A stretch of 64,000 nt of DNA from contig NZ_CALWUM010000007.1 in NCBI RefSeq assembly GCF_944384765.1, forward strand, positions 1-64,000, in the 5' to 3' direction. The stretch is from an uncultured Agathobaculum sp. Its GTDB lineage: Bacteria > Bacillota > Clostridia > Oscillospirales > Butyricicoccaceae. This document shows positions 1 to 8,296 of this stretch, piece after piece; position 1 is the first letter of the stretch; each line of letters begins with the position of its first letter. Under the pieces are notes generated by a model. That model was not told the origin of the DNA and did no database searches. It saw nothing but the letters and a program-made list of their open reading frames with translations. A program made the position numbers and the translations under genes.

Positions 1-76
1 CCGCCGTGTACCGAACGGTACGCACGGTGGTGTGAGAGGACGGCTACTCAATTAATGGGTGGCCTCCTACTCGATT
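1..76 (+). mobile_element. 3' end of a group II intron (domains V and VI)
   Basis: The first ~30 bases fold as a group II domain V: a CCGTG/CACGG stem, a CG bulge, then TACC/GGTA closing a small loop. A domain VI-like segment follows and ends in CTACTCGATT, a typical 3' boundary of bacterial group II introns. The rest of the intron and any reverse transcriptase gene lie upstream of the window. The exact 3' end (about base 76) is inferred from the motif. Whether the element is full length cannot be seen. Confidence 0.7.
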
Positions 77-91
77 CTTACCAGCTGCAGA

Positions 92-1420
92 TCAGCTGGC
101 CGGGGAATCGTCCTTGGGCACAATGATATTGAGCAGGAATACCACCAGGAAGGACACCACCAGCGAGCTGCCGAAGATGTTCTGCACCAGCTGCGGGCAG
201 AACTGCAGGATGCTCGGCACCGCATCGATGCCAAGGCCCAGGGCCAGCGCAATGCCGACGATCATCTTGTTGCGGTAGTTCATCGGCTGCTCATTGAGCA
301 GCTGGATGCCCGACATGGTGATCGCCGCAAACACGGTGACCGTTGCGCCGCCCAGCACGGGCTGCGGGATGGTAGTCATCAGCGCGCCGAACTTGGGGCA
401 GAAGCCCGCAACCAGCATGACCGCGCCTACAATCACGAATACGCGCTTGGCCACGACCTTGGTCGTGCAGATCAGGCCAACGTTCTGGCTGTACGGGTCG
501 GTCGGCAGGCCGCCGATAACCGAGCCAATCATGCCGCAGATCGACTGGCCTTTGATCGCGCCGCCGAGCTCCTTGTCGGTCGCCTCGCGGCCGAAACCGC
601 CCATGGCGGTCGAGGAGACGTCGCCGATGGTCTGCACCGCCTGCACGATGTACATCAGGATCATCATGATGATCGCATCCGGATGGAACGCCAGACCGAA
701 GTGGAACGGGCGGGGCAGGGAGATCCAGCCGGCCGCACCGAGATCGCTGAAGTCCACAATGCCGCCCATGAACAAAGCGATGATGTAGCCAACCACAATA
801 CCGATCAGCATACCGGATACACGCAGATAGCCCTTGCCAAACAGGCTGCACGCGAGCGTGACTGCGAGCGTTACCAGCGCGAGGATCCAGAACTGCGCCG
901 AGCCGAAGGTGCCCGCGCTCTGCGCGCCTGAGCCGCCGCCCATGTAGTTCATTGCGGTTTCATACAGCGTCAGGCCGATGCTGAGCACGACCGTGCCGCT
1001 GACGATGGGCGGGAAGAAACGCCGGATCTTGCCGAGGAACATGCCGATGAAGATGGACACAAAGCCCGCCACCAGCTGTGAGCCGAAGATGGCAGAGATG
1101 CCATACTGCGTGCCGATCATGGTCAGGATGGGCATGTAGGCAAACGCCACGCCCATGACGTTCGGCAGGCCCATGCCAAAGCCCAGGATGGGATAGAGCT
1201 GCAGCAGGGTAGTGATGCCGCCGATCAGCATGGCGGCCTGGGTGAGCAGGATCTCGTCCGACGCAGAGAGCGAAAGCGTGCTCGCAATCAGCATCGGCGG
1301 GGTGATGTTGCCGACCAGCATGGCCAGCACATGCTGCAGCGCCTGCGGAAACGCCTGTCCCCAGGAGGGCTTGCCGTCGAGCCGGAATAGCTCGCCGCCC
1401 GAAGTGTTCTGTTTTTTCAT
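92..1420 (-). CDS. NCS2-family xanthine/uracil permease
   Basis: A 442-residue integral membrane protein of the nucleobase:cation symporter-2 family, which imports xanthine, uric acid or uracil using the proton or sodium gradient. It has about 12-14 hydrophobic segments. The signature PYSQNVGLI (about residue 300), preceded by GGLPT, is the substrate-site motif of the purine branch, so xanthine or a related purine is more likely than uracil. Length is normal for the family. The start is ATG after AAGGAAGGC. It appears to be a single-gene unit with its own promoter. No purine riboswitch fits in the short leader. The exact substrate is inference. Confidence 0.85.
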   Translation of the reverse strand: MKKQNTSGGELFRLDGKPSWGQAFPQALQHVLAMLVGNITPPMLIASTLSLSASDEILLTQAAMLIGGITTLLQLYPILGFGMGLPNVMGVAFAYMPILTMIGTQYGISAIFGSQLVAGFVSIFIGMFLGKIRRFFPPIVSGTVVLSIGLTLYETAMNYMGGGSGAQSAGTFGSAQFWILALVTLAVTLACSLFGKGYLRVSGMLIGIVVGYIIALFMGGIVDFSDLGAAGWISLPRPFHFGLAFHPDAIIMMILMYIVQAVQTIGDVSSTAMGGFGREATDKELGGAIKGQSICGMIGSVIGGLPTDPYSQNVGLICTTKVVAKRVFVIVGAVMLVAGFCPKFGALMTTIPQPVLGGATVTVFAAITMSGIQLLNEQPMNYRNKMIVGIALALGLGIDAVPSILQFCPQLVQNIFGSSLVVSFLVVFLLNIIVPKDDSPAS

Positions 1421-1447
1421 TTAACAGCCTTCCTTTTCGTGAAATGT

Positions 1448-1471
1448 GCCCGCAGCGGGACGGCTGCGGGC
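1448..1471 (-). promoter_or_regulatory. hairpin in the permease 5' leader
   Basis: A perfect 8-bp inverted repeat, GCCCGCAG/CTGCGGGC, with an 8-nt loop lies in the permease leader between the promoter and the ribosome binding site. There is no T-run, so it is not an intrinsic terminator. It may stabilise the mRNA or bind a regulator. Its role is unknown. Confidence 0.4.
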
Positions 1472-1492
1472 TGTGAAATGAGATACGTTACT

Positions 1493-1521
1493 ATCATATC
1501 AAACAACAGGTAAAAAGTCTA
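1493..1521 (-). promoter_or_regulatory. sigma-A promoter of the permease
   Basis: On the minus strand, -35 TAGACT and -10 TATGAT are separated by 17 bp. Transcription would start about 65 nt upstream of the permease ATG. Confidence 0.55.
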
Positions 1522-1635
1522 TTTAATTTTGGAAAAATCGATATCCTTTGTCGGATTTTACAAAATACAGGGCGAGATGCGCGGCAGGTGCGGCAGGACG
1601 GCGAAAATTTTACACAGAAGCAGGCGCGGCCGCGC

Positions 1636-1664
1636 TTGAGAAACCCGGCCGCGGATGCTATAAT
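1636..1664 (+). promoter_or_regulatory. sigma-A promoter of the yitT-family gene
   Basis: TTGAGA and a perfect TATAAT are separated by 17 bp, ending 49 bp upstream of the chosen ATG. This promoter also shows that translation cannot start at the in-frame ATG at 1588, which lies upstream of it. Confidence 0.75.
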
Positions 1665-1713
1665 GAGGGCGGAAACCAACCCGACAGCGGACAACAGGGA
1701 AGAGGGGGATACC

Positions 1714-2622
1714 ATGCCGGGGAACAAGCAGAAAGAGCGGGAGGCAGTGCCGTTTCCCGCGCGGCGGCATTCGGCGGCGGACACCTGCCGCAGGCTGCTG
1801 CTGATTGTACTTGCATCGGTCATTATGGCGGCCAATATCCAGAGCTTTGTCGACGCAGGCGGCCTGTTCCCGGGAGGATTTAACGGGCTGACCCTGCTCA
1901 TCCAGCGCAGTGCGCAGCGGTTTGCAGGCATTGCGCTGCCGTTTACGCTCATCAACCTGCTGCTCAACGCGATTCCTGCGGTGATCAGCTTCAAACTGAT
2001 CGGCCGCCGGTTTACGCTGTATTCCTGTCTGGTCATCCTGCTTTCGAGCGTGCTGACCGACCTTATCCCATCCGTCCCGATCACGCATGATGTGCTGCTG
2101 GTGTGCATTTTCGGCGGTATTTTCAACGGCCTTGCGATCAGCCTGTGCCTGATTGCCGGCGCGACGAGCGGCGGCACAGACTTTATCTCGGTCGCGCTGA
2201 GCGAGCGGCTGGGTGTAGATGCGTGGAACTATATCTTTATGGGCAACTGCGCCATGCTCGCCGTGGCCGGGCTGCTGTTCGGCTGGGATGCGGCGCTGTA
2301 TTCGATCATTTTCCAGTTCGCCTCCACGCAGATCGTGCACCGGCTGGATATGCGCTTCAAGCGCACCACGCTGTTCATCATTTCCAACCGTGCGGTCGAG
2401 GTGTATGAGCGTATCAAGGACACAACGCACCACGGTGCAACCCTGTTCCGCGGCACGGGCCTGTATAACGGTGAGGAGCGCGATATGATCTATTCGGTCA
2501 TTGCGGGCGACCAGGTCAAGCAGATCACCCGCGCGGTGCGCGAGATCGACCCCAAAGCGTTTATCAACATCCTGAAAACCGACCATGTGGCGGGCAACTT
2601 TTACCGCAAGCCGCACGACTGA
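1714..2622 (+). CDS. YitT family membrane protein (DUF161 + DUF2179)
   Basis: A 302-residue protein of the YitT/DUF161 family, common in Firmicutes as multi-pass membrane proteins of unknown function. Residues ~25-200 hold several membrane segments with the family motif GATSGGTDFI (about residue 150). The cytoplasmic C-terminal ~80 residues match DUF2179, ending in the typical DP-x-AFI segment. ATG 1714 was chosen because it follows AGAGGGGGA at good spacing and lies just downstream of the promoter. It is a single-gene unit closed by a strong terminator. The transport substrate, if any, is unknown. Confidence 0.85.
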   Translation: MPGNKQKEREAVPFPARRHSAADTCRRLLLIVLASVIMAANIQSFVDAGGLFPGGFNGLTLLIQRSAQRFAGIALPFTLINLLLNAIPAVISFKLIGRRFTLYSCLVILLSSVLTDLIPSVPITHDVLLVCIFGGIFNGLAISLCLIAGATSGGTDFISVALSERLGVDAWNYIFMGNCAMLAVAGLLFGWDAALYSIIFQFASTQIVHRLDMRFKRTTLFIISNRAVEVYERIKDTTHHGATLFRGTGLYNGEERDMIYSVIAGDQVKQITRAVREIDPKAFINILKTDHVAGNFYRKPHD

Positions 2623-2650
2623 GTTGCCATTCCGCACAAAATTCGTCTGA

Positions 2651-2676
2651 AAAAGCCAGCCTTCGGGCTGGCTTTT
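2651..2676 (+). terminator. intrinsic terminator after the yitT-family gene
   Basis: An 11-bp perfect stem (AAAAGCCAGCC / GGCTGGCTTTT) with a TTCG tetraloop, 28 bp after the stop codon. The symmetric A/T flanks could terminate both strands. The reading frame of the dpaA remnant runs straight into it. Confidence 0.9.
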
Positions 2677-2712
2677 GTGCTGCCCGTGCCGCTGCATGAT
2701 CCATATCGCCAA

Positions 2713-3114
2713 CGAAACAGGTACCGCGTTGCGGATCGCGAGCTCGTCGCGGGTTAAGTAGTCGGTCAGCGGCAGGCCGTTTTGCACCGCGCGGGCATGC
2801 ACCCAGAAAGGCACCGCACCGGCGAGCGTCTGTGTGCCGGCGGGAATGGCATCCAGCACGTCCGCGAGCGGGTGGGATGCATTGGACAGCGGGGCGTTGA
2901 GCTGCCCGTCACCGTGCTGCACGGGCATGGGCAGGATGACCGCCTGCACGCCCGCAAAGCAGGCGCGCGGGTCTTCAAAAGGTGTGCAGCCCGCCATCGG
3001 ATGCCGCTCGAGTGCAAACGTGCGCACCGTGTGGCCGTCAGCCAGCAGGAGCGCGGCCAGATGCGCCTGCCGCACGTCCCCGCCGGCGACCGCAAGGGTC
3101 ACGGATTTTGTCAT
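2713..3114 (-). pseudogene. dpaA: truncated dipicolinate synthase subunit A (DpaA N-terminal domain only)
   Basis: About 134 residues resemble the N-terminal domain of dipicolinate synthase subunit A (SpoVFA/DpaA), which with DpaB makes the spore solute dipicolinic acid in the mother cell. Visible features are the Rossmann-like start VTLAVAGGDVRQ, VILPMPV, the L-x-DYLTRDELA segment and NAVPVS. Intact DpaA is about 290 residues and continues into an NADPH-binding domain. Here similarity stops at NAVPVS (~2713), and the frame reads through the yitT terminator into unrelated antisense sequence. The start is intact, with AAAGGAGG correctly placed before ATG. No dpaB follows. It is most likely a deletion remnant. 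A functional stand-alone domain is possible but unlikely. Confidence 0.7.
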
Positions 3115-3173
3115 AGGGAAAACCTCCTTTGTGCCATCCTATGCCGCGCGCCGCGCAGCGGTGCGCGCAGGCA

Positions 3174-3209
3174 AAAGCCCCCGCTTCGGATTTCCGAAGC
3201 GGGGGCTTT
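3174..3209 (-). terminator. intrinsic terminator after degV
   Basis: A 16-bp perfect inverted repeat (CCCCCGCTTCGG core) with a 4-nt loop, 17 bp after the degV stop on the minus strand. It is followed by a short T-run and separates degV from the dpaA remnant. Confidence 0.85.
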
Positions 3210-3225
3210 CTGAAGTGCCGTTCGC

Positions 3226-4098
3226 TCATTCCGGCCGTCGCTCGGCGCCGAAAAAGAACACCGCCAGCACGCCCGGCCCGGTGTGCGAGCCGATCACCGT
3301 GCCGATATAGCGGATGTCCGCCTGCACGCCGCCCTGCCGCAGCAGACCGGCGAGCCGTTCGGCGTCCGCCGGGCAGTCGCCGTGCGAAATGCGCACGGTC
3401 TGGCTTTTGTCGCTTATCTCGCGCAGCGTGCGTTCAGCCAGCTGCGCAATGGCCTTCTGACGGCCGCGCACCTTGCCGCACACGCGCAGTTTGCCCTCGT
3501 TATCCACCCAGATCATAGGCTTGATGCCGAGCAGGCCGCCGACCACGGCTGAGGTCTTGCTCAGCCGTCCGCCGCGGTGCAGGTGGTTTAAGTCGTCCAC
3601 TGTGACCAGATGGATGACGTGCAGGCGCATCTCCTCGATGGCTGCCGCGGTCACCTCGGCCGAACAGCCGCTGTCGCGCATGGCGCGCGCCTTGTCGACG
3701 AGCAGATATTCGCCGCCCGTGGCGGACAGCGAGTCCACGCACAGGATTTTGCGGTCGGGGTAGAGCGGGGCCAGCTCATCGCGGGCCATGCAGCCCGCGT
3801 GGAATGTACCCGACAGGCCGGAGGAGAAGCCGATATACAGCACGTCCTGCCCCGCATCGAGCGCGGTGCGGAACAGCTGCAAAAAGGTATCCAGCCGGGC
3901 CTGGGCCGTGGTGGCCTGTTTGCCCGCGCGCAGCAGGTCGTAAAACGCGGGGAGGGAGAGCGGATGGCTGCCGTCCTCCTCCATGGTGCGGCCGTCGATC
4001 GTGAAGCTGAGCGGCACACAGCGGATGTCGTGTTTCGTGAAATACGAGGCGTCCTCGTCGATGGTGGAATCCGTAATCAGCGTGAAAGGGTGGGGCAT
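3226..4098 (-). CDS. DegV family fatty-acid-binding protein
   Basis: A 290-residue DegV (FakB-like) protein. Members bind a fatty acid and, with a FakA-type kinase, deliver acyl-phosphate for phospholipid synthesis. Visible family features are the N-terminal LITDSTIDE, the SSGLSGT motif (about residue 95) and the GRLSKTSAVVGGLLGIKPM segment (about residue 180) of the lipid pocket. Length is normal. The start ATG follows AAAGGAGACG. It lies just downstream of the M24 peptidase gene on the same strand (27 bp gap), so the two are probably cotranscribed. The bound lipid cannot be predicted. Confidence 0.88.
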   Translation of the reverse strand: MPHPFTLITDSTIDEDASYFTKHDIRCVPLSFTIDGRTMEEDGSHPLSLPAFYDLLRAGKQATTAQARLDTFLQLFRTALDAGQDVLYIGFSSGLSGTFHAGCMARDELAPLYPDRKILCVDSLSATGGEYLLVDKARAMRDSGCSAEVTAAAIEEMRLHVIHLVTVDDLNHLHRGGRLSKTSAVVGGLLGIKPMIWVDNEGKLRVCGKVRGRQKAIAQLAERTLREISDKSQTVRISHGDCPADAERLAGLLRQGGVQADIRYIGTVIGSHTGPGVLAVFFFGAERRPE

Positions 4099-4125
4099 AA
4101 TCGTCTCCTTTTTGGTCGGTGGCGG

Positions 4126-5322
4126 TCAGCTTGTGATTTCGAGCGTGGTGTCGCACGAGCCGGTCATGGACTGCGCCGGGCCGTGCGCAACGATTTCATA
4201 GGTATTTTCGCAGCCGATCAGGCCGATGCCATCGAGCGCGATTTTGGGCTCGACTGCGATCGTCATGCCTGCCTCGAGCGGGGTGTTGAAGCCCTTCGCG
4301 AGCACCGGGGTTTCGTCCATGGTCAGGCCGATCGAGTGGCCGAGGAACTTGCAGGCATTCATGAAGCCCGCGCGGAAGGCGGGATCGACGCAGGCGAGGA
4401 TCTTCTCGTAGATCTCTGCCGGGACTGCGCCGGGCTGCATCATGCTGGCGATCTCGCGCTCGAGGAAGATGCACTGCTCGTGCGCCGCGTGGATGCGCGC
4501 GCCCTGCGGATGCTGGGCGAGATTGCCGAAGTAAAAGGTGATGGTTTTGTCTGTGTGATAGCCGGCATAGCCGCAGGGAATGTCGAGCAGCACGGTATCG
4601 CCCTCACGCAGGCAGCGCTCGGACGAGCCGATCGACTTCATGGCAATGCAGGTGCCGATGCCGCCCGAGGGGCTGTCAAGCGCGGAAGCGCGCAGGCTGT
4701 TCTCGCTGAAGCTCGCGATGCCGAGCACATCCTCGGCCGCAGGCTGGTTGTAGCGCGAGATGCCCATCGCGCCGCGGTCGAGCATGAAGGTGCAGATCTC
4801 GCTGCACAGGCGCGCTTCGCTGACGCCGTGTCGCAGCAGCGCGGGCGCAACCTCCTCGATCACCGTCTGGTGCAGCTTGCCCGCGCGGCGCATGCAGGCG
4901 AGTTCGTATTCGCTTTTGACTGCGCGCAGCGCGCTCAGCACATCGTCCGCCGCCTGCGGCGTGAACGGCAGGTGCTTGCGCAGCATGGCGAGCTTTTGCA
5001 GTGTCATGGTGCGGGTTGCCACATAGACGGTCTCCGGAATATCGGAAAAGGCTTCGCGGATGGTGCGGAAACTGCCCATCGGCTGGATTTCCGGGAACAG
5101 AGACTCCTGCACCGCGCAGTCAAACGAGCGGCGCACAAACAAGACGGCCTGCTCCGGGGTGACGACGAGCGCACCCTCCTGCATGGTGCCGGTGAAATAA
5201 TAAAGGTCGATCTTGTTGTCGAGCAGCAGCATGGACCAGTCGGGATAGCGCTGGGTCATGGCGTTGCGCAGTCGATCGATACGGGCCGATAATTCGGCGG
5301 CAGGCACAGGGGTATGGGGCAT
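4126..5322 (-). CDS. M24 family aminopeptidase (Xaa-Pro peptidase-like)
   Basis: A 398-residue pita-bread-fold metallopeptidase. An N-terminal creatinase-like domain (~1-150) is followed by the M24 catalytic domain. The metal ligands are visible: Asp in LLDIPCGY, Asp in YHTDKT, His in LGHSIGL, Glu in DETPVL and Glu in VEPKI. It should remove N-terminal residues, possibly before proline, in the cytosol. An in-frame ATG lies 8 codons upstream at 5346. ATG 5322 was chosen because GGAGG sits 9 nt before it. Paired with degV downstream. Confidence 0.85.
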   Translation of the reverse strand: MPHTPVPAAELSARIDRLRNAMTQRYPDWSMLLLDNKIDLYYFTGTMQEGALVVTPEQAVLFVRRSFDCAVQESLFPEIQPMGSFRTIREAFSDIPETVYVATRTMTLQKLAMLRKHLPFTPQAADDVLSALRAVKSEYELACMRRAGKLHQTVIEEVAPALLRHGVSEARLCSEICTFMLDRGAMGISRYNQPAAEDVLGIASFSENSLRASALDSPSGGIGTCIAMKSIGSSERCLREGDTVLLDIPCGYAGYHTDKTITFYFGNLAQHPQGARIHAAHEQCIFLEREIASMMQPGAVPAEIYEKILACVDPAFRAGFMNACKFLGHSIGLTMDETPVLAKGFNTPLEAGMTIAVEPKIALDGIGLIGCENTYEIVAHGPAQSMTGSCDTTLEITS

Positions 5323-5403
5323 GGCAGAATTCCTCCGTTCGTTCATTTTTTGCTGGTTTTCTTTATTTTATCACAGAATTTACCGCGGGGCAATGTGTCT
5401 GGA

Positions 5404-5432
5404 TTGACTTTTGCCGGTCTTTGCGATATGAT
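5404..5432 (+). promoter_or_regulatory. sigma-A promoter of the cardiolipin synthase gene
   Basis: TTGACT and TATGAT are separated by 17 bp, ending 37 bp upstream of the chosen start codon. Confidence 0.75.
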
Positions 5433-5468
5433 GATAAACGTGAAAGAATTCGCAGAAAGGAGTTACCT

Positions 5469-6995
5469 ATGCGCAGATTTTTAGGCCGCCTGCTGGCCGA
5501 CCGCCGTGTGGTCGTCGGTTTTTTCCTGGTGATACAGATGGTGGCTGTGATATACGGCCTGGGCTGGATCAGCGAACGCTGGAGCTGGCTGCCGTACTTT
5601 CTGACCATTTTGAGTATTATTATGGTGATCTGGCTGGTGCGGAAATACGATAACCCCACCTATAAGATCGCCTGGATCATTGTGATTTTAGTGTTTCCGC
5701 TGTTTGGCGGACTGTTTTACCTGCTCTGGGGCAACACGCCGTTCAACCGCGCGCGCACCCAGCACAAATATGAACCCGTGCCGCAGAACTTTGCCGATTA
5801 TATGCGCATACCTGCGACCGAGGAGCTCGCACATCGTTACCCACGCCACGCGGCGCGCGCGCGGTATATCCATTCGCTCAACGGTATGCCCGCCTGGACC
5901 AACACGGAAACGCGCTACTTCCGCGTGGGCGAGGAGATGTTCGCTTCCATGTGCGACGAGCTGCGCCGGGCAAGAAAATTCGTCTTTTTTGAATATTTTA
6001 TCATCGAAGAGGGCGTGATGTGGAACACGATCCTCGGCATCCTCCGGCAGAAGGTGCGCGAGGGCGTGGACGTGCGCGTGATTTACGACGACGTCGGCTC
6101 GGTTGCGACCCTGCCCACCCACTATGACCAGTACCTGGCCACGCTCGGTATCCGCGCGGTGCGCTTCAACCGCTTTGTGCCCACGCTCAACACCTACCTG
6201 AATTACCGTAACCATCGCAAGATGATGATTATCGACGGCAATGTGGGCTATATGGGCGGCATCAATCTGGCGGATGAATATATCAACAAAAAGGTGCGCT
6301 TTGGCCACTGGAAGGATACCGGCATCCTGCTGCGCGGAGACGGCACTGCCAACATGACCTCGCTCTTTTTGCAGATGTGGGAGTATGTCACGGGCGAGCC
6401 TGTGCCGCCGCTCGATGCGTATCTGCCCACGGTCAAGCCGCCGGCGGACGGTTATGTGCAGTCCTTTGCCGACTCGCCGCTGGACGATATCAACATCGGT
6501 GAGTCCACCTATTTGCAGATCATCCACAACGCCAGAGACTATGTTTACATCACAACGCCTTATCTGGTGCTGGATAACGAGATGATCACCGCGCTGACGA
6601 TTGCGGCGCAGTCGGGCGTGGATGTGCGCATCCTGACGCCGGGCATCCCGGACAAGAAGCTGGTCTATATGATCACCCGGTCATACTACCAGCAGCTGCA
6701 CCGCGCGGGCGTCAAGATCTATGAATACCGCCCGGGTTTCCTGCATGCCAAAAGTATTGTTTCGGACGACGATACCGCGGTGGTCGGCACAATCAATATG
6801 GACTTTCGCTCGTTCTTCCTGCACTTCGAGTGCGCGACCTGCTTCTATAACAGTTCGGTCGTCGCCGCGGTCAAGCAGGATATTCTCGAGACCATCAACG
6901 TCAGCCGCCGCATTGACGACGTATGGCTGCATAAGGTCTCGTGGCTGCGCTCGATCGCAGCCAGCATACTTCGGCTGTTCGCCCCGCTGCTGTAA
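5469..6995 (+). CDS. cls: cardiolipin synthase (phospholipase D family)
   Basis: A 508-residue membrane enzyme that condenses two phosphatidylglycerols into cardiolipin and glycerol. Two N-terminal membrane helices (~12-65, PLDc_N) precede two phospholipase D domains with HKD motifs, NHRKMMIIDG near residue 248 and HAKSIVSD near residue 426. Each is followed by the expected G-G-x-N or G-T-x-N. Length is typical of bacterial Cls. ATG 5469 was chosen over the upstream ATG at 5421 because AAAGGAG lies 6 nt before it and the -10 box overlaps the upstream candidate region. The next operon follows 45 bp later and may be read through. Confidence 0.92.
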   Translation: MRRFLGRLLADRRVVVGFFLVIQMVAVIYGLGWISERWSWLPYFLTILSIIMVIWLVRKYDNPTYKIAWIIVILVFPLFGGLFYLLWGNTPFNRARTQHKYEPVPQNFADYMRIPATEELAHRYPRHAARARYIHSLNGMPAWTNTETRYFRVGEEMFASMCDELRRARKFVFFEYFIIEEGVMWNTILGILRQKVREGVDVRVIYDDVGSVATLPTHYDQYLATLGIRAVRFNRFVPTLNTYLNYRNHRKMMIIDGNVGYMGGINLADEYINKKVRFGHWKDTGILLRGDGTANMTSLFLQMWEYVTGEPVPPLDAYLPTVKPPADGYVQSFADSPLDDINIGESTYLQIIHNARDYVYITTPYLVLDNEMITALTIAAQSGVDVRILTPGIPDKKLVYMITRSYYQQLHRAGVKIYEYRPGFLHAKSIVSDDDTAVVGTINMDFRSFFLHFECATCFYNSSVVAAVKQDILETINVSRRIDDVWLHKVSWLRSIAASILRLFAPLL

Positions 6996-7040
6996 CCGGG
7001 GCAGGGCGCGAGGAACCCCCGCGCCGGAAAGGCAGGACAG

Positions 7041-7802
7041 ATGCAACAACAGGAACAGACCCTGTGCGCGATTTTGGATGCGGGCGAGCTGCTGCTCACC
7101 GCAGGGGCGGAGGTCGCGCGCGTGGAGGATACCATCCGCCGTCTGGCACTGGCCTACGGCTTTGTGCGCGCGGATGTGCTGACGATCACCGCAAGCATGG
7201 TGGTCACCGCGCAGACTGCGGACCACGCCGTACTGACGCAGACGCGCCGCATTACCCGGCGTGAGACCGATATGCAGCGGATCGAGGCGGTCAACGCGCT
7301 GTCGCGTGCGGTCTGTGCGGCGCCTTTGCCGCTGGACGAGCTCAGGCGCCGCCTGGAGGAGATTCGCACCATGCCTGCCGGGCCGCGCTGGCGGCTGCCG
7401 GCAGCCTATCTGATTGTATCCGGCTCGTTTGCGGTGTTTTTCGGCGGCAGCTGGCGCGACGGGCTTGCAGCCATGCTGTGCAGCCTAGTGCTGTATGCGA
7501 TCGACCGCGCGGGCGCGCGGCTGGGGTTGCAGCAGATTGTGCTGACCGTGCTCAGTGCGGCGGGGATGTGTCTTGCTGCGGTGGCGAGCGTGTGGCTCGG
7601 CCTCGGCCAGGGGCTGGATTATATCATCATCGGCAATATCATGCTGCTCATTCCGGGTATTGCGCTGGTGACCTCGCTGCGCGATATGATTGTGGGCGAC
7701 ACGATCAGCGGCCTGCTCGGCGCGTGCGAAGCGCTGCTGCGCGCGCTGGCGATCGCGGCAGGCTGTGCGCTCGTGCTGCTGCAGTTTGGGGGTGCGGTGT
7801 GA
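7041..7802 (+). CDS. threonine/serine exporter, ThrE N-terminal subunit (DUF1212)
   Basis: A 253-residue protein matching the N-terminal half of the ThrE family, YjjP-like. The soluble N-terminal ~110 residues carry the conserved G-E-LLL-x-AGAEV-x-RVEDTI motif at about residues 14-32. About five membrane helices follow, with GNIMLLIPG. With the next gene it forms a split ThrE exporter of threonine, serine or a related small acid (E. coli YjjPB exports succinate). Its TGA overlaps the next ATG (ATGA-type junction), which implies translational coupling. The substrate is not determined. Confidence 0.85.
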   Translation: MQQQEQTLCAILDAGELLLTAGAEVARVEDTIRRLALAYGFVRADVLTITASMVVTAQTADHAVLTQTRRITRRETDMQRIEAVNALSRAVCAAPLPLDELRRRLEEIRTMPAGPRWRLPAAYLIVSGSFAVFFGGSWRDGLAAMLCSLVLYAIDRAGARLGLQQIVLTVLSAAGMCLAAVASVWLGLGQGLDYIIIGNIMLLIPGIALVTSLRDMIVGDTISGLLGACEALLRALAIAAGCALVLLQFGGAV

Positions 7803-8257
7803 TGGCGGATATGGTGCTGCAGGTCGTGATGGCCGCGGTGGGGGCGCTCGGTTTCGGGTTGCTGTTCCGCATTTCCGGCGGGCGGCTGGTCACCATCCTG
7901 CTCGGCGGCGCGGCGAACTGGGTGTTTTATCTGCTGGCAATGTATGTTTATGCGGATCGCGTGCTAGCCTTTTTTCTTGCGGCGCTGGCGACCGCAGCCC
8001 TTGCCGAGGTGCTCGCGCGTCTGCTCAAGACCCCGGTGATCACGCTGCTCGTGCCTATGCTGGTGCCGCTCATCCCGGGCGGCGATCTGTATTACACAAC
8101 CTTCGCGCTCGTGCAGGGGGACGCTGTCTCCTTTGCGCACTATGGCAGCCTTGTCATCCGCGAGGCAGGCGCGATTTCGTTTGGCGTCATTCTGGTCGCC
8201 TGCGTGGTGCAGACCGCGCACCGCATCTGGGTGCTGGCGCGGCAGAGAAAGATATAA
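7802..8257 (+). CDS. threonine/serine exporter, ThrE C-terminal subunit (DUF3815)
   Basis: A 151-residue, four- or five-helix membrane protein matching the YjjB/DUF3815 half of ThrE. The LVPMLVPLIPGGDLYYT segment near residue 82 is the conserved pore-region motif. It starts at the ATG sharing one base with the stop of the preceding ThrE N-terminal gene, so the two halves are made together. A bidirectional terminator follows directly. Confidence 0.85.
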   Translation: MADMVLQVVMAAVGALGFGLLFRISGGRLVTILLGGAANWVFYLLAMYVYADRVLAFFLAALATAALAEVLARLLKTPVITLLVPMLVPLIPGGDLYYTTFALVQGDAVSFAHYGSLVIREAGAISFGVILVACVVQTAHRIWVLARQRKI

Positions 8258-8296
8258 AAAAGCGTTCTGCGTGAGACTTCATGCAGAACGCTTTTT
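8256..8296. terminator. bidirectional terminator between the thrE-type operon and the padR operon
   Basis: AAAAAGCGTTCTGC and GCAGAACGCTTTTT form a 14-bp perfect stem with a 12-nt loop. A- and T-runs flank both sides, so it serves the rightward thrE pair and the leftward padR pair. It overlaps the stop codons of both. Confidence 0.9.

Noticed and set aside
1421..1521. Purine riboswitch upstream of the permease
   Set aside because: The leader is only ~65 nt and lacks the three-way-junction conserved sequences; only a simple hairpin is present.
1558..3114. A 518-codon minus-strand frame starting with the DpaA-like region
   Set aside because: Only the first ~134 codons are real. The remainder runs through a terminator and antisense to the yitT-family gene.
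3610..5292. 560-codon plus-strand frame
   Set aside because: Antisense shadow of degV and the M24 peptidase; low-complexity Arg/His/Asp-rich composition and no start signals.
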